A stretch of DNA of 64,000 nucleotides, from NCBI GenBank assembly GCA_021787475.1, contig JAJYLW010000010.1:1-64000 (forward strand). The letters are read 5' to 3'. Made by a program: the position numbers and the translations under genes. Below the pieces are notes generated by a model. It made no database searches. It was not told where the DNA came from and worked only from the letters and a program-made list of their open reading frames with translations. The stretch is from Actinomycetes bacterium (GTDB lineage: Bacteria > Actinomycetota > Thermoleophilia > BMS3ABIN01). This document shows, piece after piece, positions 6,804-15,116 of the stretch; position 1 is the stretch's first letter, and every line of letters begins with the position of its first letter.

Positions 6804-9002
6804 TTAGAACAGGGGCTCCATTTCCAATGCCGGATGCCCGACCTTCTGGAGATATTCGAAGACTTCCGCCTCCTCTGTGCCGTTCTCCTCTGTGGCGATC
6901 TTGTCAACCAGATCAGGGGCGCCAGCGCGTTCCGCCGCCTTCTCAAGCACCTCCCTGATCTCTTCCTTGAGCTCCTTGGGCATCCATACCAGCCGCTTGA
7001 TGCCGCCGTCAGCGGCAATGAACTTCGGTGAACCCATGTAAAACTTGGAATGGCCGAGGAAGCCCGGAGTCTGGACGCCGCCGCCGACCGAGCCGGCCAG
7101 GGTCGAGAATTTCATCCCTGAAGGCGTGTCGCCCTTGAACTCGCGGTTGACGGTCATGATGCCGTTGCACATCGGCAGCACGCAGCTGATCACCTCGAAG
7201 CAGCCGCAGGAAGTCATCGGATTTTCCATCATTGAATACGTGTTGAAGGCCTCGACTTTACCTTGCGAATGTTCCTTGACATATTCGTTGACGCCGTTCC
7301 ATTGGCCGCGCTCATTATCGATGGTCTCGCCCTTGGGCACCGGCTGATTGCCGCCGGTCGGATTCATCTCGTAGGCGGCCTTGCCGTCCAGCCAGTTGTA
7401 GGAGCCGCACAGCCCCGGGCGCTCCGGCGTGATCACGCAAACGTGCGTGGGCGCAAAACTCTGGCAGAGGATGCAGGAGTAAAAGGTGTCGACGCTCTCG
7501 TCGGTGAGGCTGCCCAGGCGCTCGTCCCGCTCGTGGTACGCCTTGCGGGCCCGCTCCAGGATCCTCTCCACGTCTTCCTGTTTCGTATAGACAGTTACCT
7601 GCACCTTGTCAACTACCTCGGCGAAATCGGCGTGATAGCGGGCGTGGATGATCTTGCCAAGGTGCTCGAAGGTAAGTCCGGCAGCATGGGCGCGCTTGCT
7701 GATCCGCATCCAGACAGTGTCGCGCTGGCCCATGTGCAAAAGCCCTTCGGCCTCGTTGAAGAACGTATGCCCCTGGCGCTCCAGGATGGGCTCGAAGTCT
7801 TTCTGCATCTTGCGTCCCTGCACCTCGACGTGAACGGCAATCGGGATGGTCGAGCCCTCTTCCACTTCGTCAATTTCGGGGCCGACAACGGTCACCTTGC
7901 CGTCCTCGACGTCCTCGGCAATCTCGGTAAACTCGCAGCCGAGCGACTTGGGGCCGCCCATCTCCACCCGGTACTCGCCCCGGCGGATGCGCTCTCCCTC
8001 AAAGGCGGGGCCGTAGGAGACCGGCACCGGCACCTCTGTGACCACAACCTTGAGACCGCGGACGTCGATGGCGCGGCTGACGATCTCCTCGCAGGCGACG
8101 TTGCTGACAACGTGCTCGTAAGTGCAGACTCCGGTGGGCAGGATCTCGGGAATATCACTGGTGGCGACTGTCGGGAAGCCGTAGGAAATAGCGCCGGCAG
8201 CGGCGGCGTACTTTCTGTCCGTGACCTCGCCAAAGGCGAGCACAAAGGCAAAGATGCGCTCCTTGTTGTATTTCAGCACCCGACGGTAATCGCCCGGTTC
8301 AACGCCGCCAAACGAAAGCGCCGCCCGGGTGGCGAAACCAAGTGACCAGATATGCCCGGAGACGTAGGGACTGAACGGCACCAGGCGGGTATTCCAGCCC
8401 AGGTCCACGCCGCCCTCGACCAACTGCTCGGCAAAGCTGACGCCGCCGTCCTTGCCGGCGATAAACACGTAAAGCATCTTCTGCTTTAGTTCGTTGGCGA
8501 TCTTGACGGCCGTCTCCACGTCCGGGGCCGCTCCGGTGATGGCGGCAAACCCTGGCGCGGTGCCGTCCACGAACTCAACGCCGCGCTCGCGCATGATGAC
8601 GTCGTCGGCGGCGCCCAGCCAGAGGTTGTCGTCCGTGGGCGCGTCGGTAGCCGTGTAAAAGCCCGGCTCGAGCAGATAGCGCAGCGACTCGATGATCTCG
8701 CAGGAAAACAGGGTGGCGACGCCGGCGTCAAGCGCCGTGCCCAGATACGGAGTCCAGAGCCGCTCGGCCGGGCCCTCTGGCAGCAACTCGCGGGCGTGCC
8801 CAAGCACCTGCTCGATGTCCTTGATCTTCTCTACCTTGATGCCGGTAAGCCCGTAGATCACCGGCAGGTAATATCCGGTATTGGGAAGCTCGATCGCAGC
8901 TTCCGAGCCGGCCGCGTCCATTGCCTTCTCAAAAGCCTCTTCGGCCTCGGAGACGAACTGGTGCGCCCCGGCGATAACCGATGTGGCGATAACTTTGCTC
9001 AT
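6804..9002 (-). CDS. acsB: Acetyl-CoA synthase (CODH/ACS beta/alpha subunit)
   Basis: Builds acetyl-CoA from the methyl group on CFeSP, CO from CODH and CoA, at the nickel-containing A-cluster. The 732-aa length matches bacterial AcsB (about 729). A-cluster ligands are visible: CILCQSFAPTHVC and PGLCGSYNW supply the 4Fe-4S cysteines, and SCGCFEVISC supplies the Cys-Gly-Cys that binds the distal nickel. The C-terminal third (GGGVQTPGFLGHSKFYMGSP) is typical. ATG at 9002 follows GAAGGAAG. It is 101 bp downstream of acsA on the same strand. Confidence 0.97.
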   Translation of the reverse strand: MSKVIATSVIAGAHQFVSEAEEAFEKAMDAAGSEAAIELPNTGYYLPVIYGLTGIKVEKIKDIEQVLGHARELLPEGPAERLWTPYLGTALDAGVATLFSCEIIESLRYLLEPGFYTATDAPTDDNLWLGAADDVIMRERGVEFVDGTAPGFAAITGAAPDVETAVKIANELKQKMLYVFIAGKDGGVSFAEQLVEGGVDLGWNTRLVPFSPYVSGHIWSLGFATRAALSFGGVEPGDYRRVLKYNKERIFAFVLAFGEVTDRKYAAAAGAISYGFPTVATSDIPEILPTGVCTYEHVVSNVACEEIVSRAIDVRGLKVVVTEVPVPVSYGPAFEGERIRRGEYRVEMGGPKSLGCEFTEIAEDVEDGKVTVVGPEIDEVEEGSTIPIAVHVEVQGRKMQKDFEPILERQGHTFFNEAEGLLHMGQRDTVWMRISKRAHAAGLTFEHLGKIIHARYHADFAEVVDKVQVTVYTKQEDVERILERARKAYHERDERLGSLTDESVDTFYSCILCQSFAPTHVCVITPERPGLCGSYNWLDGKAAYEMNPTGGNQPVPKGETIDNERGQWNGVNEYVKEHSQGKVEAFNTYSMMENPMTSCGCFEVISCVLPMCNGIMTVNREFKGDTPSGMKFSTLAGSVGGGVQTPGFLGHSKFYMGSPKFIAADGGIKRLVWMPKELKEEIREVLEKAAERAGAPDLVDKIATEENGTEEAEVFEYLQKVGHPALEMEPLF

Positions 9003-9103
9003 TTATCTTCCTTCTTTCGCTTCACCCCAAAGTCAAGCTGCTTTGCTAAAATCCGGGTTTCGGGTTTTTCCAAAATCCAATGTACAGCATCCAGCATCTG
9101 CTT

Positions 9104-11062
9104 TTACAGTTCCCTCCGTGCGGCCATGTCAAAGAGCACCCTCTCTTTTTCTTCATGGATCCCCAGCGCCTGGCGCTTCGCCTGAATGCGGCCGGTGACC
9201 ATCTCCAGGATTTTTTCGTAATCCGGCTCGAAGACCAACTGGCCGCCGACCTTTTGCTCCCAGCCGTTTGACATGATGTCAACTACTTCGGTGCAGTCGG
9301 CGACGGGGTTGCGGACACCAAAGACCACGAAAACGCCGGAGGCGGCGGCGTAGGTGCCGATTGCCAGCGCCTTCTCGCAGTAGTACTCGGGGCAGATGGC
9401 GGCCACGGGCAGATCGGAGATGTCGTCGCCGAGTCCGCCTTCCTCCACCACCTGGCTGAGTATGGTCATGATACGCGAGTTGTCAACGCAGCTGCCCAGG
9501 TGCAACACCGGCGGCATGCCGACCGCCTCGCAGACCTCGCGCAGGCCGTCGCCGGCAATCTGCATTGTCTCCGGCGTCAACAGGCCATGCTTGCCGGACG
9601 CGTGCGCGGCACAGCCGGTCTGGACGACGAGGATGTCGCGCTTGATCAGCTCATGCACCAGGTAAACGATGCCCTCGTCCTGCGTCACCCGGGGATTGTT
9701 ACAGCCAACAATGGCGACGGCCCCCTGGATGCGGCCGTTGATGATGTTGTCGTTAAGCGGCCTAAACGACGCCCGGTAGCGCCCGCCCAGCATGTAGTTG
9801 ATGTACTCGTGGGAGAAGCCCGCCACCAGGTCGCCGGTATAATCGGGAATGGCGACGTCTCCGCGGTTCTGAAAATTGTCAATGCACATCCTGACGATCT
9901 CTTTGGCGGTCTCCAGGGCGCGCGTCTCATCAAATTCCAGATGCGTCGCCCCCGGGATCTTCGCCTTGGGAGAAGTGGTGATCAATTTGGTGTGGAACTT
10001 TTGCGCCAGCGGCGAGAGCGCCTGCAGCACGCACTGCACGTCCACGATCATGCCTTCGACAGCGCCGGTGATGATTGCCAGTTCCTGGTGCAGGAAATTG
10101 CCTGCCGGCGGAATGCCGTGGCGCATCAGCACCTCGTTGGCGGTGCAGCAGATGCCGGCCAGGTTGATGCCGGCTGCGCCCTTGCTCTTGGCGTACTCGA
10201 CCAGCTCCGGATCCTGGGCTGCGGCGACGATCATCTCCGACAGCGTCGGCTCGTGCCCGTGGACGATAATGTTGACTTCATCCTTCTTTAGGACGCCCAG
10301 GTTCGCCTGGGAAACCAGCGGCTTCGGAGTGCCAAAGAGAATGTCGGAAAGATCGGTCGCCAGCATGGCCCCTCCCCAGCCGTCGGCCAGCGAAGTGCGC
10401 ATGCCCTGATCGAGCAGGTGCTCCGCGTCCTGGTCCACCCCGACGTTGGTTCGGTGCATGCTCTCCACCACCTCGCGGTCCACGCCGCGGGGAACCAGCC
10501 CGTATTTGCGCCAGATCGCCTGCCGCTTGGCCGGCGCCCGGCTCACGTAAGAAAGCTCGTCGCCGGCGGTGCCGTTGAAGTTGTCAAGCGCCCTTTGGGC
10601 CACCTCGGCGGCAACGTCGTTGACATCACGGCCTTCCGTGGCAATATGCATGATCGCCGCCACCCGGTAAAGCTTGTCGGTGTCCTTCACCTGGTAGCTG
10701 CCGGCATGGCCTTTCGCCACCGCCAGCAGCGTGCGGGCGATGTCGCGGCCATGATCGGAATGGGCAGCCACGCCGCCGGCAATGGCGCGGGTCATGTAAC
10801 GAGCGCCAATTGTGGCGTGGGTGGCGCCGCAGATGCCGGTCTTCTCCGCCGCGCCCTTCCCCACCAGGCGGCAGGGGCCCATCGCGCAAAGCTGGCAGCA
10901 GGAGCCGGACGCTCCAATCGGGCACGGTTTCATCTCATCGACGCGGGAAAAAACGGTGCCGATGCCGGCGGCTTCCGCCCTGCCCAGCATTTCCAGCGCC
11001 GCCGGATCAATGGTTTTCTTGCGGGGCTCCGCTTTCTTTTTTGTCTCGTCAGAGTCGCTCAT
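9104..11062 (-). CDS. acsA: Anaerobic carbon-monoxide dehydrogenase catalytic subunit
   Basis: Ni-Fe CODH that interconverts CO2 and CO and passes CO to AcsB. It has 652 residues. B/D-cluster cysteines are in CPIGASGSCCQLC and MGPCRL with TGICGA; C-cluster ligands are in the HGHEPTLSEM, GICCTANEV, VGCNNP, TGCAAHASGK, LGSCVDNSR and CPEYYCEKALAIG motifs, the last including the catalytic lysine. ATG 11062 overlaps the acsD stop by 4 nt (ATGA), so the two are translationally coupled. Synonym cooS. All catalytic ligands appear intact. Confidence 0.97.
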   Translation of the reverse strand: MSDSDETKKKAEPRKKTIDPAALEMLGRAEAAGIGTVFSRVDEMKPCPIGASGSCCQLCAMGPCRLVGKGAAEKTGICGATHATIGARYMTRAIAGGVAAHSDHGRDIARTLLAVAKGHAGSYQVKDTDKLYRVAAIMHIATEGRDVNDVAAEVAQRALDNFNGTAGDELSYVSRAPAKRQAIWRKYGLVPRGVDREVVESMHRTNVGVDQDAEHLLDQGMRTSLADGWGGAMLATDLSDILFGTPKPLVSQANLGVLKKDEVNIIVHGHEPTLSEMIVAAAQDPELVEYAKSKGAAGINLAGICCTANEVLMRHGIPPAGNFLHQELAIITGAVEGMIVDVQCVLQALSPLAQKFHTKLITTSPKAKIPGATHLEFDETRALETAKEIVRMCIDNFQNRGDVAIPDYTGDLVAGFSHEYINYMLGGRYRASFRPLNDNIINGRIQGAVAIVGCNNPRVTQDEGIVYLVHELIKRDILVVQTGCAAHASGKHGLLTPETMQIAGDGLREVCEAVGMPPVLHLGSCVDNSRIMTILSQVVEEGGLGDDISDLPVAAICPEYYCEKALAIGTYAAASGVFVVFGVRNPVADCTEVVDIMSNGWEQKVGGQLVFEPDYEKILEMVTGRIQAKRQALGIHEEKERVLFDMAARREL

Positions 11063-12018
11063 GATGCAATTATCTCCTTGGCCTGCTCCTGAAGACCTTC
11101 GATGGCCTGCCGCACCAGTTTCACCGCCTCGGGATGGCGCATGACAAGCAGGTCAGAACCGCAGAGAAGCAGGGAAGTAGCAGTGACGGCCTCCCACAGG
11201 ATCCCTCTGGTCCCAACGTCACCGAAGGTAGGTTCTTCTTCTTCACTAACCTTGGCTTCTTTGGCCTTCCAGGCCTCCGGAGCCACATTATTAAATATCG
11301 GCATCTGCATCTTGCCGTCGTTCTGGGCAAGCGCAGCCAATCTGTCTCTTTCCATAATAGAATAGCAATAATCAAGTCCATATCCCAGGGCGCCCGTCGT
11401 GGGATCGATGATGATTTTGTCCTCCGGCACACCCAGCTGGGTGAGGAGCACGTTCAGTTGCTTGGCCAGGTTCACGTCCATGGAAGTAAAGGCGATAACC
11501 GGCTTCTTATAGCCCATCGCGGCGGCACCGATCTGGCGGTGGTTAGACTCCTCCACCGGACCAATGGGAATATTGGCGTCCGCCAACGACTCGGCAATCT
11601 TCTTCAGGACCTCGGTGTCTTTTTCCGGCGAGCCCGTGCCATAAACAATCAGAGGAATGTCAATGGCGCTGTTGACTTTCTTGACTGTTTCTGCTGCTGC
11701 CTCGGCGGAAGCGTCGCTGCCGTTGGGGTCGGTGCTCCCGAGCTTCAGGGCAATTGCGTCGGCGCCAAACTCATCCTGGCACTTTTTTGCCCATGCCACC
11801 GGGTCGTCCATTACATCCCCGTAAACCTTGCGGACGGTCTCCGGCCATTCCCGCTGGGGCTCGTCGTAAACTTCCAAAGCAATAACCGGCAGGTTGGGCA
11901 TATCGCCTTCCCAAAGATGAAACGGGTAAGTCGACTCGCCGCCAATTTTGGTGGCTTCGCCGATCACCACTTCGCGGATCTTCCCTTTAATCTGTTCAAT
12001 TGGCGATTCGAAAGACAA
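11059..12018 (-). CDS. acsD: Corrinoid/iron-sulfur protein small subunit (CODH/ACS delta)
   Basis: Heterodimer partner of AcsC that helps bind the cobamide. It is a 319-aa TIM-barrel protein with the family's FHLWEGDMPN, LGSTDPNG, IVYGTGSPEKD and DPTTGALGYGLDYCYS motifs. The start is TTG 12018 after GGAAGGAG. It is the first gene of the acs operon, about 230 nt downstream of a good promoter, and overlaps acsA by 4 nt. Confidence 0.96.
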   Translation of the reverse strand: MSFESPIEQIKGKIREVVIGEATKIGGESTYPFHLWEGDMPNLPVIALEVYDEPQREWPETVRKVYGDVMDDPVAWAKKCQDEFGADAIALKLGSTDPNGSDASAEAAAETVKKVNSAIDIPLIVYGTGSPEKDTEVLKKIAESLADANIPIGPVEESNHRQIGAAAMGYKKPVIAFTSMDVNLAKQLNVLLTQLGVPEDKIIIDPTTGALGYGLDYCYSIMERDRLAALAQNDGKMQMPIFNNVAPEAWKAKEAKVSEEEEPTFGDVGTRGILWEAVTATSLLLCGSDLLVMRHPEAVKLVRQAIEGLQEQAKEIIAS

Positions 12019-12287
12019 ATCAACTCACTCCTTCCAATTTATCACCGGGTCCGGAAGCAGCCATCAAAAAACACTAAAGGCTCGAGTTGCAGCCAGCCGG
12101 CGCCCAGGATATTTTCCCGAACCCCACACCGGCGCGACCCGGACCTCTCTCAAGATTCACCAGCGACCCTGGCCCGGCGCTTCCGAGCCCTCATAGCTCA
12201 AGTGCGCCAGGAGGCTGAATCTCCGACATACTGACTCTTATTTCACGGTAATGGGGGATAATATCACCGTTTTGCCGGAAGCGTCAA
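12019..12287 (-). promoter_or_regulatory. acs operon promoter and ~230-nt leader
   Basis: Reading the minus strand, TTGACG (12287-12282), an 18-bp spacer and TATTAT (12263-12258) make a good sigma70-type promoter. Transcription would start near 12250 and leave a leader of about 230 nt before acsD. I see no known riboswitch consensus (cobalamin, SAM, THF or glycine) in it. A 12-codon reading frame starting at ATG near 12230 has no ribosome site. The leader is GC-rich and may fold, but no specific structure is claimed. Confidence 0.6.
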
Positions 12288-12471
12288 TAAGATTTGCAAA
12301 TCAGATGAATAGCTAAAAGCGGATAATGAATTCTGGATTCTGGACGCTGGATTCTGATTCACAAAATAATTCATAGCGGCGAATGCTTAAATTTCTTGCC
12401 CAGTGGATATTAAATGGTTAACCTTCTGCTTCCATGTGGCAGATATCCTGTAACGGTCACAAGGAGAAATC

Positions 12472-12744
12472 ATGGGCTATACACAAGTGGCGCTGGAAGA
12501 CAAGCTGCTGGAGCTGTACCCGGAGATCCGCAAACACAAGATCGCGCTCAGTTTATCTTTCGATGCAGAAAGAAACGCTTGGGTTGTGCGCTTCCGCAAA
12601 GACGCCCACAGCCGCTATGCCTTCCTGGATAAAAAGGCCGCCGATGCCTGCATGGACGGCCAGGAGTGCCTTTACCTGGGCGTTTTAATCGGCCAGTACG
12701 TGCGCGACCTGGAGAATGACCTGACCCAGATGGGCGAGCTTTAA
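12472..12744 (+). CDS. Hypothetical protein, 90 aa, divergent from acs operon
   Basis: ATG at 12472 after a clear AAGGAG (7-nt spacing). The protein is small, soluble and mixed alpha/beta with a single cysteine pair region (DACMDGQEC) and no membrane segment or known motif that I recognise. It is followed after 46 bp by the DsrC/TusE-like gene on the same strand, probably as a two-gene operon. Both are transcribed away from acsD and sit between acs and folD, which suggests a link to C1 or redox metabolism. No function is assigned. Confidence 0.8.
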   Translation: MGYTQVALEDKLLELYPEIRKHKIALSLSFDAERNAWVVRFRKDAHSRYAFLDKKAADACMDGQECLYLGVLIGQYVRDLENDLTQMGEL

Positions 12745-12790
12745 TCCAGGGGCCGGGGCTCACCGGCTACCCTCAACTGAAAGGAAGATC

Positions 12791-13126
12791 ATGCCACAGC
12801 TTGTTTGCGGAAATGAAAGAGTCGAAGTGGACGAAAACGGCTATCTGGCCAATGCGGAGGAGTGGAATGAAAACGTGGCTCAGGCGCTTGCCGACCAGGA
12901 GGGGGTCGGCGAGCTGAAGCCGGAGCAACTCGATGTGCTCAAGTTCATGAGGTCCTATTACCAAAACTATAGGTCATTTCCCATCCTGGGCTCGGTCTGC
13001 CGGAATGTCCACCAGCCTAGCGAATGCGTCAACGAGGAATTCATTGATCCGCTGAAGGCCTGGAAGATCGCCGGGCTGCCGGAGCCCGTCGATGAAGTAG
13101 TTTCGTATTTGAAGCGGCCGGTGTAA
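12791..13126 (+). CDS. TusE/DsrC/DsvC-family protein lacking the C-terminal cysteines
   Basis: A 111-aa protein with the DsrC fold: VDENGYLANAEEWNENVAQALA at the N-terminus (split here as GYLANAEEW and NVAQALA), a QLDVLKFMRSYYQNY helix and a C-terminal KIAGLPEPVDE arm. DsrC and TusE carry one or two redox cysteines in this arm (CxxxGxPxPxxCV pattern). Here the positions are Trp and Glu/Val and the tail is extended (VSYLKRPV), so sulfur-carrier chemistry is unlikely. DsrC-like proteins without either cysteine are known and considered regulatory. AAAGGAAG precedes the ATG. It shares a strand and probable operon with the 90-aa gene upstream. Confidence 0.85.
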   Translation: MPQLVCGNERVEVDENGYLANAEEWNENVAQALADQEGVGELKPEQLDVLKFMRSYYQNYRSFPILGSVCRNVHQPSECVNEEFIDPLKAWKIAGLPEPVDEVVSYLKRPV

Positions 13127-13152
13127 AAAGATTAGTTTCGAGTTTCTGGTTT

Positions 13153-13173
13153 GCACAGGCTAAAAGCCTGTGC
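13153..13173. repeat. REP-like palindrome GCACAGGCT-AAA-AGCCTGTGC
   Basis: A perfect 9-bp dyad with a 3-nt loop, exactly abutting the folD stop codon and lying between the convergent DsrC-like gene and folD. It belongs to the same family as the dyads at 1331, 25141 and 25196. A bidirectional terminator-like role is possible, though no T-tract follows. Confidence 0.65.
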
Positions 13174-14037
13174 CTACCGGTCCTGTGCCGGCAACGCCAT
13201 CTGCGCAGCTTTTAACGTGTTTTTCATCAACATGGCGATGGTCATCGGGCCGACGCCGCCGGGTACGGGCGTAATCGCCCGCGCTTTCTCCTTGGCGGCC
13301 TCAAAGTCCACGTCCCCGACCAGCCCCTCGTCGGTGCGGTTGATGCCAACGTCAATCACAGTAGCGCCCTCTTTCACCATATCGCCAGTGATCATTTTAG
13401 GCACTCCCACAGCCGCCACCAGAACATCAGCGGCGCGGCAGACCGTTGCCAGGTCGCGGGTCTTTGAATGGGCGATTGTGACCGTTGAGTTCTCAGCCAG
13501 AAGCAGCAGCGCCGCCGGCTTACCGACAATGTTGCTGCGGCCCACCACGACGGCGTTGGCCCCTTCCAGCTCGACGCCGCTCCTTTTGAGAAGCTCGATG
13601 CAGCCGGCCGGAGTGCAGGGCGCCAGCGTCGTTTGACCCACTACCAGTTTTCCCATATTAACCGGATGGAAGCCATCGACATCCTTTTCCGGTTCAATGG
13701 CCAGCAGCACTTCGGCTGAATCCAGATGTTTGGGCAGTGGCAACTGGACGAGGATGCCATGCACATCATCGCTGCGATTTAATTCAAACACCAGGTTCAT
13801 CAACTTTTCCTGCGTGGTGTTTTTGGGAAGCTCATGCTTGAATGAATGAAAACCGGCCTCCGCACAGGCATTCTCCTTGTTGCGAACGTAAACCTGTGAA
13901 GCGGGATCCTCTCCCACCAGCACAACGGCGAGACCCGGAGTCGGTCCCTGTTCCTCTTTGAGCTTCTTTGCCGAGGCTGCCACTTCCGCGCGGATGTCGG
14001 CTGACATCTGTTTGCCGTCAATTATTTCTGCCGTCAT
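13174..14037 (-). CDS. folD: Methylenetetrahydrofolate dehydrogenase/methenyltetrahydrofolate cyclohydrolase
   Basis: Bifunctional enzyme for the CH=THF and CH2-THF steps of the methyl branch. It has 287 residues. Motifs: [14 protein letters not shown] (with the catalytic-lysine region), [43 protein letters not shown] in the Rossmann NAD(P) site, and [12 protein letters not shown] near the end. ATG 14037 follows GGAGG. It is 122 bp downstream of cooC on the same strand. Confidence 0.96.
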   Translation of the reverse strand: MTAEIIDGKQMSADIRAEVAASAKKLKEEQGPTPGLAVVLVGEDPASQVYVRNKENACAEAGFHSFKHELPKNTTQEKLMNLVFELNRSDDVHGILVQLPLPKHLDSAEVLLAIEPEKDVDGFHPVNMGKLVVGQTTLAPCTPAGCIELLKRSGVELEGANAVVVGRSNIVGKPAALLLLAENSTVTIAHSKTRDLATVCRAADVLVAAVGVPKMITGDMVKEGATVIDVGINRTDEGLVGDVDFEAAKEKARAITPVPGGVGPMTIAMLMKNTLKAAQMALPAQDR

Positions 14038-14159
14038 TTTGACCTCCGTTATTCAAGTCGTTATGACTCAAGCTGCCAGCGGTTTTTCATAATGCCAGAT
14101 GCGATAAAAAAGACACGAAAACCGCATCAATCACCATAGAGGCTCGGCATGCCGTACCA

Positions 14160-14915
14160 CTAAAAAGAATATATTTTGTCAAAAAGATGATCCGTTGCCG
14201 CGACCGCCGGCGCATCATCGTCCAGTTCCATCAACGGCCTGCCCGAGACTTCGAGCTCAAACAAGCTGTTGTCTTCGGGGATGACAGCTGCAAGCGGCAA
14301 CTTCAGGCGCTCGATCTCCGGCATCAGGGCGGCGGCGGCGTTTTCGCCTGCCCGGTTAAGCACAAATATGCTCTCTCCCACCTCAATTTTCATCTCTACC
14401 GCCAAGTCAAGTACGCGCCGGGCCGCCTGGATACCGCGCACGCCGGCGTCGGCGACCAGCAGCAGCACATCGGTCTGGCGGGTGGTACGCCGGGAGATAT
14501 GCTCCAGCCCGGCCTCGTTGTCCATCACCACATGCCGGTAGCCGCCGGCAAGCTCGTCCATAAACCGGCGGATAAGATTATTGGCAAAACAGTAACAGCC
14601 GGCGCCCTCGGGACGGCCCATGGTGAGCAGGTCGAAACTGTCGCTCTCCGCCAGGGCCTCGCTCATCTTGTACTCCACAAACTGGTCTTTGGTCATGCCG
14701 CCGGGGATGTCCCGCTCACCGGCAAATCCCTGCTCGCGCATAGAGCCCACCGTCAGGCCGACTTCAACCCCCAGCGTTTGGCCCAGGTTGGAATTGGGGT
14801 CGGCGTCCACCGCCAGCACCGGTGTCTCTCCTTTGTTGAGTAGATATCGCACCGCCAGGGCGGCTATGGTTGTCTTGCCCGTGCCGCCCTTACCGGCGAC
14901 TGCCAGTGTTCCCAT
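14160..14915 (-). CDS. cooC: CooC/AcsF-type nickel-insertion ATPase for CODH/ACS maturation
   Basis: SIMIBI-class ATPase of 251 residues with a deviant Walker A (AGKGGTGKTT), the switch DADPNSNLGQTLG, and a CxC motif (GCYCFANNL) that binds metal at the dimer interface in characterised CooC. Its role is to deliver Ni to the C- or A-cluster. The start codon lies inside the end of the small membrane-protein gene (26-nt overlap), so translation is probably coupled. The gene lies between acsV and folD. Confidence 0.94.
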   Translation of the reverse strand: MGTLAVAGKGGTGKTTIAALAVRYLLNKGETPVLAVDADPNSNLGQTLGVEVGLTVGSMREQGFAGERDIPGGMTKDQFVEYKMSEALAESDSFDLLTMGRPEGAGCYCFANNLIRRFMDELAGGYRHVVMDNEAGLEHISRRTTRQTDVLLLVADAGVRGIQAARRVLDLAVEMKIEVGESIFVLNRAGENAAAALMPEIERLKLPLAAVIPEDNSLFELEVSGRPLMELDDDAPAVAATDHLFDKIYSF

Positions 14916-15114
14916 TATCGATTGCCCAACTCATTTTATAAAGATGCACGGCGATATACATTGCAAACATTCCCAACAGGAAGCCGCCGGAAAAGATGGC
15001 TACGCTCCTCGCGCGCAGGCCGCCGTTGGCAAACCAATTGATGACGTTAATGATCGCAAGGACAATGACGACGCCCGCTACATAAAGACTGAGTGGAAAA
15101 CGGTTCCTCATCAT
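14890..15114 (-). CDS. Small two-helix membrane protein between acsV and cooC
   Basis: 74 residues with two predicted transmembrane segments (about 8-28, LYVAGVVIVLAIINVINWF; and 40-60, VAIFSGGFLLGMFAMYIAV) joined by a basic loop. The start follows the acsV stop by 2 nt and its end overlaps cooC by 26 nt, so it is embedded in the maturation operon and likely translated. I do not recognise the family. A role as membrane anchor or metal-supply accessory for CODH/ACS maturation is speculation from position only. Confidence 0.65.
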   Translation of the reverse strand: MMRNRFPLSLYVAGVVIVLAIINVINWFANGGLRARSVAIFSGGFLLGMFAMYIAVHLYKMSWAIDNGNTGSRR

Positions 15115-15116
15115 GG

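Noticed and set aside
12192-12230. Leader peptide of 12 codons in the acs leader
   Set aside because: No ribosome site and no regulatory codon pattern.
12019-12250. Cobalamin or THF riboswitch ahead of acsD
   Set aside because: Neither the B12-box consensus nor the THF aptamer sequence can be found in the leader.
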